Positions 25,134-33,687 of a stretch of DNA of 64,000 nucleotides are shown piece by piece (positions within the stretch are counted from its first letter, which is position 1; each line of letters opens with the position of its first letter). Origin of the DNA: Blastocatellia bacterium (lineage in GTDB: Bacteria; Acidobacteriota; Blastocatellia; Pyrinomonadales; Pyrinomonadaceae); contig PMSM01000011.1 of the NCBI GenBank assembly GCA_003168335.1, positions 144,590 through 208,589 of the forward strand, read 5' to 3'. Made by a program: the position numbers and the translations under genes. A model generated the notes under the pieces. That model did not search any database. It worked only from the letters and a program-made list of their open reading frames with translations, and was not told the origin of the DNA.

Positions 25134-25285
25134 GGTAGTGCCCTAATTCAAGTTGTTCTCTGCGTCCTCTGCGAAGACCTCTGATTCTTCTCTGCGGTTA
25201 ATTGCCCAAGCCAAAGACATTAACCGCAGAGAGCCCAGAGGTTGGCGCAGAGGGCCGCAGAGAAAACTGAAATTAAGGCAGCACC
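25134..25285. mobile_element. MITE-like fold-back element, long copy (152 bp), just upstream of pyrR
   Basis: Same element as 14508-14627, with ends GGTAGTGCCCTAATT and (inverted) GGTGCTGCCTTAATT. Flanks ATGCGGTC (25126-25133) and ATGCGGTT (25286-25293) are an 8-bp target duplication with one change. This copy keeps 32 bp lost in the other, so that nearly the whole element folds on itself (CTCTGCGTCCTCTGCG region against CGCAGAGGGCCGCAGAG). It ends about 54 bp before the likely pyrR start, so it must contribute to or displace the pyr promoter region. Confidence 0.9.
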
Positions 25286-25338
25286 ATGCGGTTAGCTTAC
25301 TTGTCACTCGACGTGGTTCTTGTTACTATTTCGCGCCA

Positions 25339-25908
25339 GTGGAGTTCACTGAAAAGGCTCGGATAATGGATGGCGCGCGAATCAATCGCGCGCTGGCACG
25401 GCTGGCCTCCGAGATCGTAGAAGAAAACCACGGCTTGACTGATCTGGTTCTGGTTGGCATTCGCCGTCGCGGCGTCCCTCTGGCCAATCGTATCGCTGAC
25501 AAAATCGCGGACCTCGAAGGCAAGCGCCCGCCAGTAGGCATTCTTGACATAACTTTGTATCGTGACGATCTTTCGACGGTCGGCGCCAAGCCGATTGTCA
25601 GCGGCACGGAATTACCCGGCGATGTCGAAGGGCGCTGTATCGTCCTGATTGACGATGTGCTTTACACGGGTCGCACGGTGCGCGCGGCGCTGGACCAACT
25701 GATTGATTTCGGCCGGCCGCGGCGCGTTCAGCTCGCGGTACTAATCGATCGAGGCAACGAACATCGCGAGCTGCCCATCCAGGCGGATTACATTGGCAAG
25801 CTGGTGCCCACGAAAAAGAGCGAGATCATAAAAGTCATGCTAACTGAATTTGATGAAGACGAAGGGGTCGTGATCGTAGAGCGACCGGCAGCAGAAGCTG
25901 CAGCGTGA
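25339..25908 (+). CDS. pyrR: Bifunctional pyr operon regulator / uracil phosphoribosyltransferase
   Basis: PyrR binds pyr mRNA leaders in response to UMP and also has uracil phosphoribosyltransferase activity. [28 protein letters not shown], the PRPP motif [18 protein letters not shown], and [19 protein letters not shown] align along the Bacillus PyrR pattern. GTG 25339 is chosen because [18 protein letters not shown] lines up with the family N-terminus; ATG 25366 has a better ribosome-binding site (AAAAGG) but would lose nine residues. First gene of pyrR-pyrB-pyrC. Directly followed by a terminator-like hairpin. Confidence 0.92.
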   Translation: MEFTEKARIMDGARINRALARLASEIVEENHGLTDLVLVGIRRRGVPLANRIADKIADLEGKRPPVGILDITLYRDDLSTVGAKPIVSGTELPGDVEGRCIVLIDDVLYTGRTVRAALDQLIDFGRPRRVQLAVLIDRGNEHRELPIQADYIGKLVPTKKSEIIKVMLTEFDEDEGVVIVERPAAEAAA

Positions 25909-25933
25909 AGCGGCCCCGATGGCCGCTTTTTTT
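25909..25933 (+). terminator. Rho-independent terminator between pyrR and pyrB (possible attenuator)
   Basis: AGCGGCC/GGCCGCT with a 5-nt loop, followed by seven T. It begins right after the pyrR stop and about 75 bp before pyrB. In Bacillus, PyrR-controlled attenuators lie at equivalent intergenic positions, but no PyrR-binding-loop consensus was found here, so control by PyrR is only a hypothesis. Confidence 0.75.
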
Positions 25934-25937
25934 ATGG

Positions 25938-26000
25938 GTGGCACAGACTTCAGTCTGTGTTGCTGCGTGCAGGAAAATCACAGACTGAAGTCTGTGCCAC
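25938..26000. repeat. Perfect inverted repeat abutting the pyrB start
   Basis: Arms of 22 bp each: GTGGCACAGACTTCAGTCTG... (25938-25959) and its exact complement (25979-26000), each arm itself nearly palindromic around ACTTCAGT. The right arm ends one base before ATG 26002, so no ribosome-binding site other than within the arm is possible. Confidence 0.85.
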
Positions 26001-26001
26001 G

Positions 26002-27024
26002 ATGTTAATGAGCACTAACTTCAAGCTTAAACACCTGCTCGGCATACGGGAACTGTCAGCCGATCAGATCACTCATTTGCTCGACACGGCTGAGACGTTC
26101 CTCGACATCTCCAAGCGCGAAATAAAGAAGGTGCCCGCCCTGCGTGGCCGCACGGTAATCAATCTTTTCTTTGAAGCTTCGACGCGCACGCGCACGTCGT
26201 TTGAAATCGCGGCCAAGCGTCTCTCAGCCGACGCCGTCAACATTAGCGTGTCTACGTCGAGTGTCTCAAAGGGCGAGACCCTGCTCGACACCGCGCGCAA
26301 CCTGGAAGCAATGGCGCCGGACTGCATTGTCATTCGGCACTCAGCGGCCGGAGCCCCGGGGCACCTGGCGCGCGTGTGTAATGCCGCGATTGTGAATGCC
26401 GGCGACGGCGCGCACGAACATCCTACCCAGGCCCTGCTCGACGCGCTTACGATTCGTGAACACAAGGGTCATCTCGACGGATTGAAAGTCGCACTCATCG
26501 GCGACATCCTGCATTCGCGCGTGGCCCGGTCGAATGTGTACTTGCTTTCAAAGCTTGGTGCGACCGTCAGCGTCGCGGGTCCGGGTACCCTGGTGCCACC
26601 CGAATTTGCCGGCTTGATTGAACAAGGCGTGCGCGTCGAACGAAAGCTCGAAGACGCGATCGTCGACGCCGATGTAGTCATGATCCTGCGCGTTCAGAGA
26701 GAGCGGCAGACCGAAGCGTTCTTCCCGTCAATGCGCGAATACGCCGTGCATTATGGATTGCACCTGAGCCATCTGAGCCTGGCCGCGCCCAACGCCATCG
26801 TGATGCATCCTGGCCCGATGAATCGCGGAATTGAGGTTTCTTCAGAGATTGCCGACGGCGGACGTTCGCTGATTCTGGATCAAGTGACCAACGGCGTGGC
26901 GGTGCGAATGGCCGTTCTTTACTTGTTAGCAGGTGCCGGCAAACAGAACGGAACAAAGCGAACCCCCGCCGGCAAGAACGGTGCGCAAGAAAAGAAGGAA
27001 CGAAGCGGGAAGTTGTTTGCCTAG
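26002..27024 (+). CDS. pyrB: Aspartate carbamoyltransferase, catalytic chain
   Basis: Forms N-carbamoyl-aspartate from carbamoyl phosphate and aspartate. Motifs [17 protein letters not shown] (carbamoyl phosphate), [48 protein letters not shown] and [11 protein letters not shown] are intact. Start ATG 26002 or ATG 26008 ([13 protein letters not shown]); neither has a Shine-Dalgarno because a palindrome abuts it. The C-terminal tail is rich in Lys and Gly (about 25 residues after LLAGAG) and unlike the compact family end. pyrC follows after 10 bp; no pyrI is present. Confidence 0.95.
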   Translation: MLMSTNFKLKHLLGIRELSADQITHLLDTAETFLDISKREIKKVPALRGRTVINLFFEASTRTRTSFEIAAKRLSADAVNISVSTSSVSKGETLLDTARNLEAMAPDCIVIRHSAAGAPGHLARVCNAAIVNAGDGAHEHPTQALLDALTIREHKGHLDGLKVALIGDILHSRVARSNVYLLSKLGATVSVAGPGTLVPPEFAGLIEQGVRVERKLEDAIVDADVVMILRVQRERQTEAFFPSMREYAVHYGLHLSHLSLAAPNAIVMHPGPMNRGIEVSSEIADGGRSLILDQVTNGVAVRMAVLYLLAGAGKQNGTKRTPAGKNGAQEKKERSGKLFA

Positions 27025-27034
27025 TGGAAACAAG

Positions 27035-28369
27035 ATGCGCTTACTTATCGCCAACGGTTACGTGATCGATCCCGCGCAGGGAACTAACACCGGCAAGAAT
27101 CTGCTGATCGAGGATGGCCGACTGGTCGGCCTCTCAAGCCACAGCGATGGCGTGCCCGAAGGCGCCGAAGTCTTTGATGCCACCGGGTTGGTGGTGGCGC
27201 CCGGCTTCATAGACATGCACGTGCACCTGCGCGAACCGGGACACGAATACAAAGAAACGATCGCCAGCGGGGCTGCGGCCGCGGTCGCCGGCGGATTCAC
27301 CACCGTTTGCGCGATGCCGAACACTGATCCCATAAACGACAATGCCGCGGTAACCAGGTTTGTGATCGAACAGGCTGCGCGCGCCGGCCTCGCCAGCGTC
27401 TTCCCGATTGGCGCGATCACCAAGAATTCCGACGGGACTGAGTTGGCGGAAATGGGCGAGATGAAAGACGCCGGCATCGTCGCGGTTTCCGACGACGGCC
27501 GCCCGGTGCCGACGGCAGGTATGATGCGTCGCGCGATGGAGTACGCGCGCGGGTTTGACTTGCCCGTCATCGATCACTGCGAAGATAAATCGCTCGCGCG
27601 TGGCGGCATGATGCACGAAGGTCACTGGTCGCTGGTGCTGGGGTTGCGAGGCGTGCCGGCCGCCGCCGAAGAAGTCGATGCGGAACGTAATTGTTTGCTC
27701 GCAGAGTTGACCGGTGCGCGCGTGCATCTCGCTCACGTCTCCACTCGCGGTGCGATCGAGGCAGTGCGGCGGGCGAAAGAGAAAGGATTGCCGGTGACTT
27801 GCGAAGTCGCTCCGCATCACTGGACGCTGACTGATGAAGCAGTTTCTGACTATGACACGAACACCAAGATGAGTCCGCCTTTGCGCAGTCAGGATCATAT
27901 CGACGCGCTTCTCGAAGGCTTGCGGGATGGTACCGTCGACGCGATCGCTACTGACCACGCTCCGCATCATGCGGATGAGAAGGAACTCGAATACGATCAG
28001 GCGCCCTTCGGCATTGTTGGTTTAGAGACGGCCGTGGGCCTGGCGATGGAGCGCCTGGTTAACCAGGGCGTGATTTCGCTCGAGCGGCTGGTCGAACTAT
28101 GCTCGACGAATCCGGCGCGGATTCTCAATCTGGAAGAGCGAGGCACGTTGCGCGCAGGCGCGCGAGCCGACTTAACAATTCTGGATCCGGAACTTGCCTG
28201 GACGTTCGAAGTGTCGCGATCGAAATCAAAAAGCCGCAACACGCCCTTCGATGGCTTTACCTTCCGTGGTGCTGCAGTCGCGACCCTCGTCGGCGGGCGC
28301 ATCGTTTATCTCCACCCTGACTACACTCGGGTCATTGAATCCCACCGCGCGGGAACGTTCGTAAGTTAA
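27035..28369 (+). CDS. pyrC: Dihydroorotase (class I, PyrC/allantoinase type)
   Basis: Cyclises N-carbamoyl-aspartate to dihydroorotate. Zinc motif [16 protein letters not shown] (His62, His64), [51 protein letters not shown] and ATDHAPH (catalytic Asp) match class I dihydroorotases. 445 aa from ATG 27035; an in-frame ATG inside pyrB (26933) would add an unconserved tail. Class I enzymes often work in complex with aspartate carbamoyltransferase, in keeping with the tight pyrB-pyrC spacing. Confidence 0.93.
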   Translation: MRLLIANGYVIDPAQGTNTGKNLLIEDGRLVGLSSHSDGVPEGAEVFDATGLVVAPGFIDMHVHLREPGHEYKETIASGAAAAVAGGFTTVCAMPNTDPINDNAAVTRFVIEQAARAGLASVFPIGAITKNSDGTELAEMGEMKDAGIVAVSDDGRPVPTAGMMRRAMEYARGFDLPVIDHCEDKSLARGGMMHEGHWSLVLGLRGVPAAAEEVDAERNCLLAELTGARVHLAHVSTRGAIEAVRRAKEKGLPVTCEVAPHHWTLTDEAVSDYDTNTKMSPPLRSQDHIDALLEGLRDGTVDAIATDHAPHHADEKELEYDQAPFGIVGLETAVGLAMERLVNQGVISLERLVELCSTNPARILNLEERGTLRAGARADLTILDPELAWTFEVSRSKSKSRNTPFDGFTFRGAAVATLVGGRIVYLHPDYTRVIESHRAGTFVS

Positions 28370-28469
28370 GGCTTGCCGGGTGATTTCTCTCAGACGAATT
28401 GCGCCCAAGAGCACCCTGATATGTGATTGGGATTCCCGAAATACGTCGTCGATTATTAGCGCTAACCGA

Positions 28470-30062
28470 TCAGGGATAGCTCGCTTTCTTCGCCTGCTTC
28501 AATAGATCCGCCATCCTAAAGTTGGCGCCTTTTTTCACCAATTTTTCGGACGGATGGAACAGCGGATTCTGTCGCAGGAAAGAATAGCTATCGGCCATCA
28601 TTAGCCCGACAAAAACTTCGCCGACGATGCGTCCGCCGACGGGCCCAAGGTGGATCGGCGTATCGTTTTTCACAAACTGCTGCTGGGCTTCGGCGAGGAT
28701 GTAATACCAAAGAGGCGCATTGCCGGCAAACGCGGGATCCACGTCGGTCAGCTTCTTGTTTGTCTTTACGCCGTCTTCGTTAGCTTTGCCGACCCTCAGC
28801 TTCTCATCATCAATGGGCTGAATACCCATTGCTCGCGATACGGTCTGGCCTGAAGGCAATTGCATGCGCAAACCACGAATCAAGTTCCGTTCAGCCAGCG
28901 AGGGATGATCCCCACCGATAGCCTTCGGCAGGTCGCCGAGCGGATTCACCAGCGATGTATCGATTTTGTAAGCAGGTTGCACCCGCTTTTTGCCGGCCCG
29001 TGGCGGATTGTTCCCCATATCGAAGAAGAGGCGCCAATCAATCGCCAGCTTGGAAGGAAACGCGCGGAACCCCGCCAGGCTTTCTTTTTTCTTATTGGCC
29101 GAAAAGATCGGCAATCGATCGTTCTTTGCGTTGAGGCGATAAACCGGCCGGATCATTGAATGTCCAAAACGATAAGCGGCAACGGAAAACTCGATCGGCA
29201 TGTAAGGATCCTTTCCCTTAACCTTATAGAACTTGAGCCGGGGCGGATCGTCAACTACGTTAGTTCCCTTTTTTACGTGGGGAAGAATTTCATGCCACGC
29301 CTCTGCTCCGATTATGGTCGGCAGAAAGTCGTGCAAGACCACCCACTGATAATGCCAGCGGACGATTCGCTGCGCCTCAGCAAATGTCTCGGGCTTAAAA
29401 ACATCAACCACGCGGTTGTGAAAGCGGAGCATTGCCGACTGTAATTGGCTGATAATCACGTTCTCGTCATTACGAGGATCGCCAATTAGAGCCCGGGACG
29501 GCTCCTTGCCGACCGGTGGGTTCCGCGGTAGGCCACGCGCATTTGGATCGTCATCGTTGCCGGTCAATTGCTTGCCCAGGAGCATACGCATGCCGCCATC
29601 GCGATACAGATATGGTTGGTCGTCCGGGCCGCGACCATAGACGCAATCCAGATCGAACCGCGGCGTTCGATAATCCACCAACCCGTCCGGATCATTATCT
29701 CGCTCCAGACTACTAGCCGGATCAAACGTCAGGTCATGATCGATGAACTGTCCGAGATACGTATAGCCGGCGCTAATCCCGGGATGAAGTTTGGTGCCGA
29801 TGTTCTCTTCGTCATCCGGTGGGTCTGCATCCTCAGGAGTAGGGCCACCCGGTTCTTTTTCAGCCGTCATTTCTTTACCGAGTGTTATCAACATCTCTTC
29901 GTCAAATCTGCCCGGCGGCAGCGTCCGAAACATGCGGCCGAAGCGGCCCTCGAACTGCGAGGAGCGCCGGCTCAAGTTGATGCCGCGAACTTCCCCGTGA
30001 CTGCCGCTCGCGACTCGCACGGTTGCAGCGCCTGACGGATTTGTGGCCGGTTTATTATTCAT
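28470..30062 (-). CDS. Animal-type haem peroxidase (peroxinectin-like)
   Basis: Member of the animal haem peroxidase superfamily (peroxidase-cyclooxygenase), rare in bacteria compared with other peroxidases. The distal-His region is GYTYLGQFIDHDLTFDP, the proximal His is in AAYRFGHSMIRPVYRL, and DVFKPETFAEAQRIVRWHYQ with FLPTIIG follows the family pattern. 530 aa; no signal peptide (NNKPATNPSGAATVRVASG start), so possibly cytoplasmic or exported by another route. AAGGAG lies upstream of ATG 30062. The adjacent small gene (30138..30536) is on the same strand 75 bp upstream and may be co-transcribed. Confidence 0.88.
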   Translation of the reverse strand: MNNKPATNPSGAATVRVASGSHGEVRGINLSRRSSQFEGRFGRMFRTLPPGRFDEEMLITLGKEMTAEKEPGGPTPEDADPPDDEENIGTKLHPGISAGYTYLGQFIDHDLTFDPASSLERDNDPDGLVDYRTPRFDLDCVYGRGPDDQPYLYRDGGMRMLLGKQLTGNDDDPNARGLPRNPPVGKEPSRALIGDPRNDENVIISQLQSAMLRFHNRVVDVFKPETFAEAQRIVRWHYQWVVLHDFLPTIIGAEAWHEILPHVKKGTNVVDDPPRLKFYKVKGKDPYMPIEFSVAAYRFGHSMIRPVYRLNAKNDRLPIFSANKKKESLAGFRAFPSKLAIDWRLFFDMGNNPPRAGKKRVQPAYKIDTSLVNPLGDLPKAIGGDHPSLAERNLIRGLRMQLPSGQTVSRAMGIQPIDDEKLRVGKANEDGVKTNKKLTDVDPAFAGNAPLWYYILAEAQQQFVKNDTPIHLGPVGGRIVGEVFVGLMMADSYSFLRQNPLFHPSEKLVKKGANFRMADLLKQAKKASYP

Positions 30063-30137
30063 GAGCTTCTCCTTCGTGGTGATGAGCGGCGCTTACGCGC
30101 GCGATCGACATTCTCCGCGATCAGGTTTCTTTCAGGA

Positions 30138-30536
30138 CTAGTTCCAGAAAATGCGTCTGGTGAATTCGTTGGCAAAGTTTTGCTGTGAATCGTGCTGTCT
30201 CGCGAGTTCGAGAAAGCGCGCAAAGTGTTTCTCGTGTAGCTTCGCCAGATCTTCTTTGTGCAACAGTTGGCAAAACTTTCCGAGGTGCGGGCGCGCGCCG
30301 ACTTGCTTAATTAGCTCTTCGGCCTTCTCGTAGTACTCTTCAAAGCCATGCGAATCATTGCAGACCAAATCAATCCAGGTGGATTTACGTTCGCGTCCGG
30401 CGCCAATCAACGTCGAGTCATGCCCGGCTGGAGTGAATCGGACCTTGCACGGGGCGTAAGGCAGCCCCGGGTCGTACATCTTTTCATAGAGTTCGACAAA
30501 ACGGCGGCACTCTCGAATGTGTCCTCGATATTTCAT
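30138..30536 (-). CDS. Stand-alone domain like the C-terminus of sugar-lactone (ALO-type) oxidases
   Basis: 132 aa from ATG 30536 with a GGAAAGGAAG ribosome-binding site. The C-terminal half (VGARPHLGKFCQLLHKEDLA, HFARFLELARQHDSQQNFAN, EFTRRIFW) resembles the last part of D-arabinono-1,4-lactone oxidase-type FAD enzymes (ARPHWGK...F.NPYLRRLF). The FAD-binding domain is missing and there is no coding remnant of it upstream, so this is either a trimmed but maintained gene or the end of a lost oxidase. Intact reading frame and ribosome-binding site favour the first. Lies upstream of the haem peroxidase on the same strand. Confidence 0.65.
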   Translation of the reverse strand: MKYRGHIRECRRFVELYEKMYDPGLPYAPCKVRFTPAGHDSTLIGAGRERKSTWIDLVCNDSHGFEEYYEKAEELIKQVGARPHLGKFCQLLHKEDLAKLHEKHFARFLELARQHDSQQNFANEFTRRIFWN

Positions 30537-30822
30537 CGCTCTTCCTTTCCGCGCCGGCGCGGAAATCAAAGAGAACTTACGCCTGTTCCCAGGTTACCAG
30601 GGCGAGAAAAGAGATGTGGGATAGGCACGGGAAGTTCCTCGGGTTGATTGGGACTGTACCGGGCTAACTGCCGAGTATGCGAGAGCCGCAGCTAGCTTCG
30701 ATTTCGTTTCGGGCGAACTCTAGTTTAGATTCGCGCAGAAAGTCAATAAAGTTTTGGCAACAAATGGGGAGCGTTGACTAGCCGGCAAGGGCGGACAAAA
30801 CCGATTTCTAATTAGCCGCGGT

Positions 30823-31434
30823 CTACGCGGTCACGGAAACTGCAGGTCGAAAATATCGGAATAGTTTCCAGCCGAGAATGATCGCCACGATAAAAGCAAG
30901 AATTGCCCAGGCGAGATTGCCCAGAATCTCAGAGATGTATTGGACGCGGTCACTGAAGACATAGCCCAACATCACATACAGCACCACCCAGAGCACTTCT
31001 CCGAGCACGTCCCAAATAATAAATCGCCGCCAGGGATAGCCCGCGATTCCGCTCGTGACATTAAGCCAGGGCCCGAGTTCCGTAACCAGCCAACGGCTAA
31101 AGAAGATTCCGAAGCCGCCCCATTTGTTTGACAGTGCTTCGGCTTTCTTGATTTTGTGTTCGCCACCTATGCGACGGCTGATGCGCACAACCAGACGGCG
31201 CCCGCCCCAACGAGACAGACCATAACCGATCTGATCACCGAGTATGGCCGCCAGGCTCGCGGCCACGATGACCGGCAACAAACTCAGCTCGCCTTGCCTG
31301 GCGAATGAACCGGCCGCCACCAGCGTCAAGGTCACGGGGAAAGGCACGCCCACCGACGAGATCGTAATCACGGCAACGAGGAGCGGCACACCATGGGTCA
31401 CGAGTGCAGCCAGCAGTTGATCCGTAATACTCAT
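30823..31434 (-). CDS. DedA-family membrane protein
   Basis: 203-aa inner-membrane protein of the DedA/SNARE-associated superfamily (members act in lipid scrambling or undecaprenyl-phosphate recycling). GDQIGYGLSRWGGRRLV and FSRWLVTELGPWLNVTSGIA match the two family signature regions, ending with WDVLGEVLWVVLYVMLGYVF. Start ATG 31434 overlaps the stop of the upstream gene by 4 bp, so translation is coupled. Last gene of the DUF486, response regulator, small membrane protein, DedA run. Confidence 0.88.
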   Translation of the reverse strand: MSITDQLLAALVTHGVPLLVAVITISSVGVPFPVTLTLVAAGSFARQGELSLLPVIVAASLAAILGDQIGYGLSRWGGRRLVVRISRRIGGEHKIKKAEALSNKWGGFGIFFSRWLVTELGPWLNVTSGIAGYPWRRFIIWDVLGEVLWVVLYVMLGYVFSDRVQYISEILGNLAWAILAFIVAIILGWKLFRYFRPAVSVTA

Positions 31435-31802
31435 GGTGAACTCCCGGGATCAGGTGGAGGCGGAGGTGGTGGAGGGTAAGGCGGACGCGCATGAACTATT
31501 GCGTCCAGCAACAAGCTTCGGATTTCGTCCATCGACCGATTTTGCGCTTTGGCAATCTCGCGGAGAGGTCGTTTGTCGGGCGGCTTATGTGGTAAGGCCA
31601 GGGCCAGATAGAGAACGTGCGGCGGCACGTGATAAGAGTGAGCAACATAGCCGATGTTCATCCAGCCGCGGATCGGTTCATCCTGATGGTAATGCCAGTA
31701 AATTATCGGCCGCACCGCGCGCACCACAAAAAATATCGCTACCGACAGAGACACGAGAAACGCCAGTGCCACCACCCATTGTTTCCAGCCGAACTTTTTC
31801 AT
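31431..31802 (-). CDS. Single-pass membrane protein with proline-rich tail
   Basis: 123 aa: one transmembrane helix (VVALAFLVSLSVAIFFVV), then GWMNIGYVAHSYHVPPHVLY and RPLREIAKAQNRSMDEIRSL, a helical part resembling a small DNA-binding-like or helical hairpin domain, and a C-terminal run of prolines (YPPPPPPPPDPGSSP). Not recognised. It starts 16 bp after the response regulator stop and overlaps dedA by 4 bp, so it belongs to that operon. Confidence 0.7.
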   Translation of the reverse strand: MKKFGWKQWVVALAFLVSLSVAIFFVVRAVRPIIYWHYHQDEPIRGWMNIGYVAHSYHVPPHVLYLALALPHKPPDKRPLREIAKAQNRSMDEIRSLLLDAIVHARPPYPPPPPPPPDPGSSP

Positions 31803-31818
31803 CCGATGCCCACAATGA

Positions 31819-33225
31819 TCATTGGATCTTATGTTCTTCCAGCTTGGAATAAAGGAGACGCCGGTTGATGCCGAGACGCCGGGCCGCTTCGGCTCGATTG
31901 CCCCCTGATGCTTCCAGGGCCCGGCGGATCAACTCGCGCTCCAGCGCCGCCACCGCTTCTTTGAAAGGCAGAGCTAGAAACGCCCGGTTCGCGCGCGCCT
32001 CATTGCTGATTGCCGCAGCACCTTCACCGAACAGATGCGCGGGCGAAAGAACTTCGACCGCCGCGCCCGCGGTAATTACCGCCCGCTCGATCATGTTTTC
32101 CAACTCCCGCACATTGCCGGGAAAGTCATAAGCCAGCAGACGACGCATCGCTTCGTCTGAAAGAACTTTAAGTGCCAGCCCATGCCGCGTGGCCGTACGC
32201 TCGAGAAAATACTCAGCAAGTTGCGGCACGTCGCCCAACCGCGCGCGCAACGGCGGCAAGCGTATCTCGATCACGCTCAAACGATAAAACAAATCTTCGC
32301 GAAAGCGCTTTTCATTGACTGCCTGTTTTAAGTCTTGATTGGACGCCGCGATGACGCGGACGTCCACCATTACTGTCTCTGTGCCACCGACTCGTTCGAA
32401 CCGCCGTTCCTGCAATGCACGCAAGAGTTTCACTTGCGCGGGCGGCGTCAACTCGCCCACTTCGTCGAGGAAGAGCGTGCCCATGTGGGCCAGTTCAAAG
32501 CGACCCTTCTTCTGGCGTTCAGCGCCGGTAAACGCGCCGCGCTCGTGACCAAACAATTCCGCTTCGATCAGATTTTCCGGCAGGGCTCCACAGTTGACCG
32601 CCACGAATGGCTTGCCAGAGCGCGCTGAATGATTGTGAACCGCACGCGCCACCAATTCCTTGCCGGTTCCTGACTCGCCGGTAATCAGCACGGTAGCATC
32701 CGTAGCCGCGAGTCTCCCGATCTGTTTGAAAATATCGCGCATCGCGCGGCTGGTGCCGAGCATCTCGAAGCGTTTGGGTTCCGGCGCATCCGCTTCGGCG
32801 GCTTCTTTCGGGGGCCGTGCTGCCTCCGCTGCCAGGCTCAAACGCCTTTGCTCGGTGGCGCGGTGCAGAGTCGCGATTATTTCATCCAGATCCAGCGGCT
32901 TGGTGATGTAGTCATAAGCGCCCAGCCGCATTGCCTCGATCATCTTTGAGCTGTCGCCGAAAGCGCTGATCACGATCACCGGCGCACTCGTCAGCTTCTC
33001 TTTCTGAATCACGCGAAGGACATCAAGACCGTCCATTTTGGGCATCCGCACATCAAGAAAGATAACATCCGGTTTCACGCCGCCGCGGCGCAACAACTCA
33101 ACGGCCTCTGTGCCGTCGCCGGCTTGCGCCGTACGAAAGCCCTCGCCGGCAATTAACTCCACGAGGCTCTCGCGCAGATTGATTTCGTCATCAATGACTA
33201 GTGCCTGTCCCAACTCTGTTTTCAT
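31819..33225 (-). CDS. NtrC-type sigma-54-dependent response regulator
   Basis: 468-aa transcriptional activator. Receiver domain at about 1-120 with the phospho-acceptor in VIFLDVRMPKMDG. AAA+ domain at about 150-390 with Walker A GESGTGKELVARA, the sigma-54 loop GAFTGA, Walker B TLFLDEVGEL and a DFPGNVRELENMIERA segment. C-terminal Fis-type helix-turn-helix (GGNRAEAARRLGINRRLLYS). Start ATG 33225, five bases after the DUF486 stop; a frame reaching 33354 overlaps DUF486 and is rejected. Cognate kinase is probably the one at 33688..35280. It implies sigma-54 promoters elsewhere in the genome. Confidence 0.93.
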   Translation of the reverse strand: MKTELGQALVIDDEINLRESLVELIAGEGFRTAQAGDGTEAVELLRRGGVKPDVIFLDVRMPKMDGLDVLRVIQKEKLTSAPVIVISAFGDSSKMIEAMRLGAYDYITKPLDLDEIIATLHRATEQRRLSLAAEAARPPKEAAEADAPEPKRFEMLGTSRAMRDIFKQIGRLAATDATVLITGESGTGKELVARAVHNHSARSGKPFVAVNCGALPENLIEAELFGHERGAFTGAERQKKGRFELAHMGTLFLDEVGELTPPAQVKLLRALQERRFERVGGTETVMVDVRVIAASNQDLKQAVNEKRFREDLFYRLSVIEIRLPPLRARLGDVPQLAEYFLERTATRHGLALKVLSDEAMRRLLAYDFPGNVRELENMIERAVITAGAAVEVLSPAHLFGEGAAAISNEARANRAFLALPFKEAVAALERELIRRALEASGGNRAEAARRLGINRRLLYSKLEEHKIQ

Positions 33226-33230
33226 GGAGG

Positions 33231-33557
33231 TCAAAATCCAAACGAGAAGAAAACAGCCCCGACGATCAGCGCGCAGGAAACCAGGTTGTTCCACTTCAAG
33301 GTCTCGCCGAACATCAAATAGGCAATCACCATAAAGACGACCAGTGTGATGCACTCCTGCATGATCTTCAACTGCGTCACGGTGAACGTTTGCGAGCCCA
33401 GTCGGTTTGCGGGGACTTGAAAGATGTATTCAAAAAGCGCAATCGCCCAACTAATCATGATCACCCACACTAATGGTTTGCTCTTGTACTTCAGGTGCCC
33501 ATACCACGCCAGAGTCATGAATATGTTCGAGATGACCAGTAAGATAACCGTCTTCAT
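33231..33557 (-). CDS. DUF486 (DMT-superfamily) membrane protein
   Basis: 108 aa, four predicted helices: VILLVISNIFMTLAWYGHLK, PLVWVIMISWAIALFEYIFQ, QECITLVVFMVIAYLMFGET and NLVSCALIVGAVFFSF. It matches the DUF486 family of small drug/metabolite-transporter-like proteins. Strong GGAGGAGCA ribosome-binding site before ATG 33557. Sits between the sensor kinase and the response regulator and is probably part of the same operon. Substrate unknown. Confidence 0.88.
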   Translation of the reverse strand: MKTVILLVISNIFMTLAWYGHLKYKSKPLVWVIMISWAIALFEYIFQVPANRLGSQTFTVTQLKIMQECITLVVFMVIAYLMFGETLKWNNLVSCALIVGAVFFSFGF

Positions 33558-33584
33558 TGCTCCTCCGAATGTAACAATGTCCGC

Positions 33585-33670
33585 CGAACTTTAGTTTGTC
33601 GATCTCACGTTACCTAACTGCTTAGTTTGTAACGAGCACTGCGCGAAACTCATCGACAAACTAAAGTTCG
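33585..33670. repeat. Palindrome, CGACAAACT family
   Basis: Perfect 19-bp arms CGAACTTTAGTTTGTCGAT (33585-33603) and ATCGACAAACTAAAGTTCG (33652-33670). Same family as the palindrome into which the MITE at 14508 inserted. It lies between the kinase stop and the DUF486 gene and could act as a transcript hairpin. Confidence 0.8.
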
Positions 33671-33687
33671 TCGAACATCAGAGCGGC

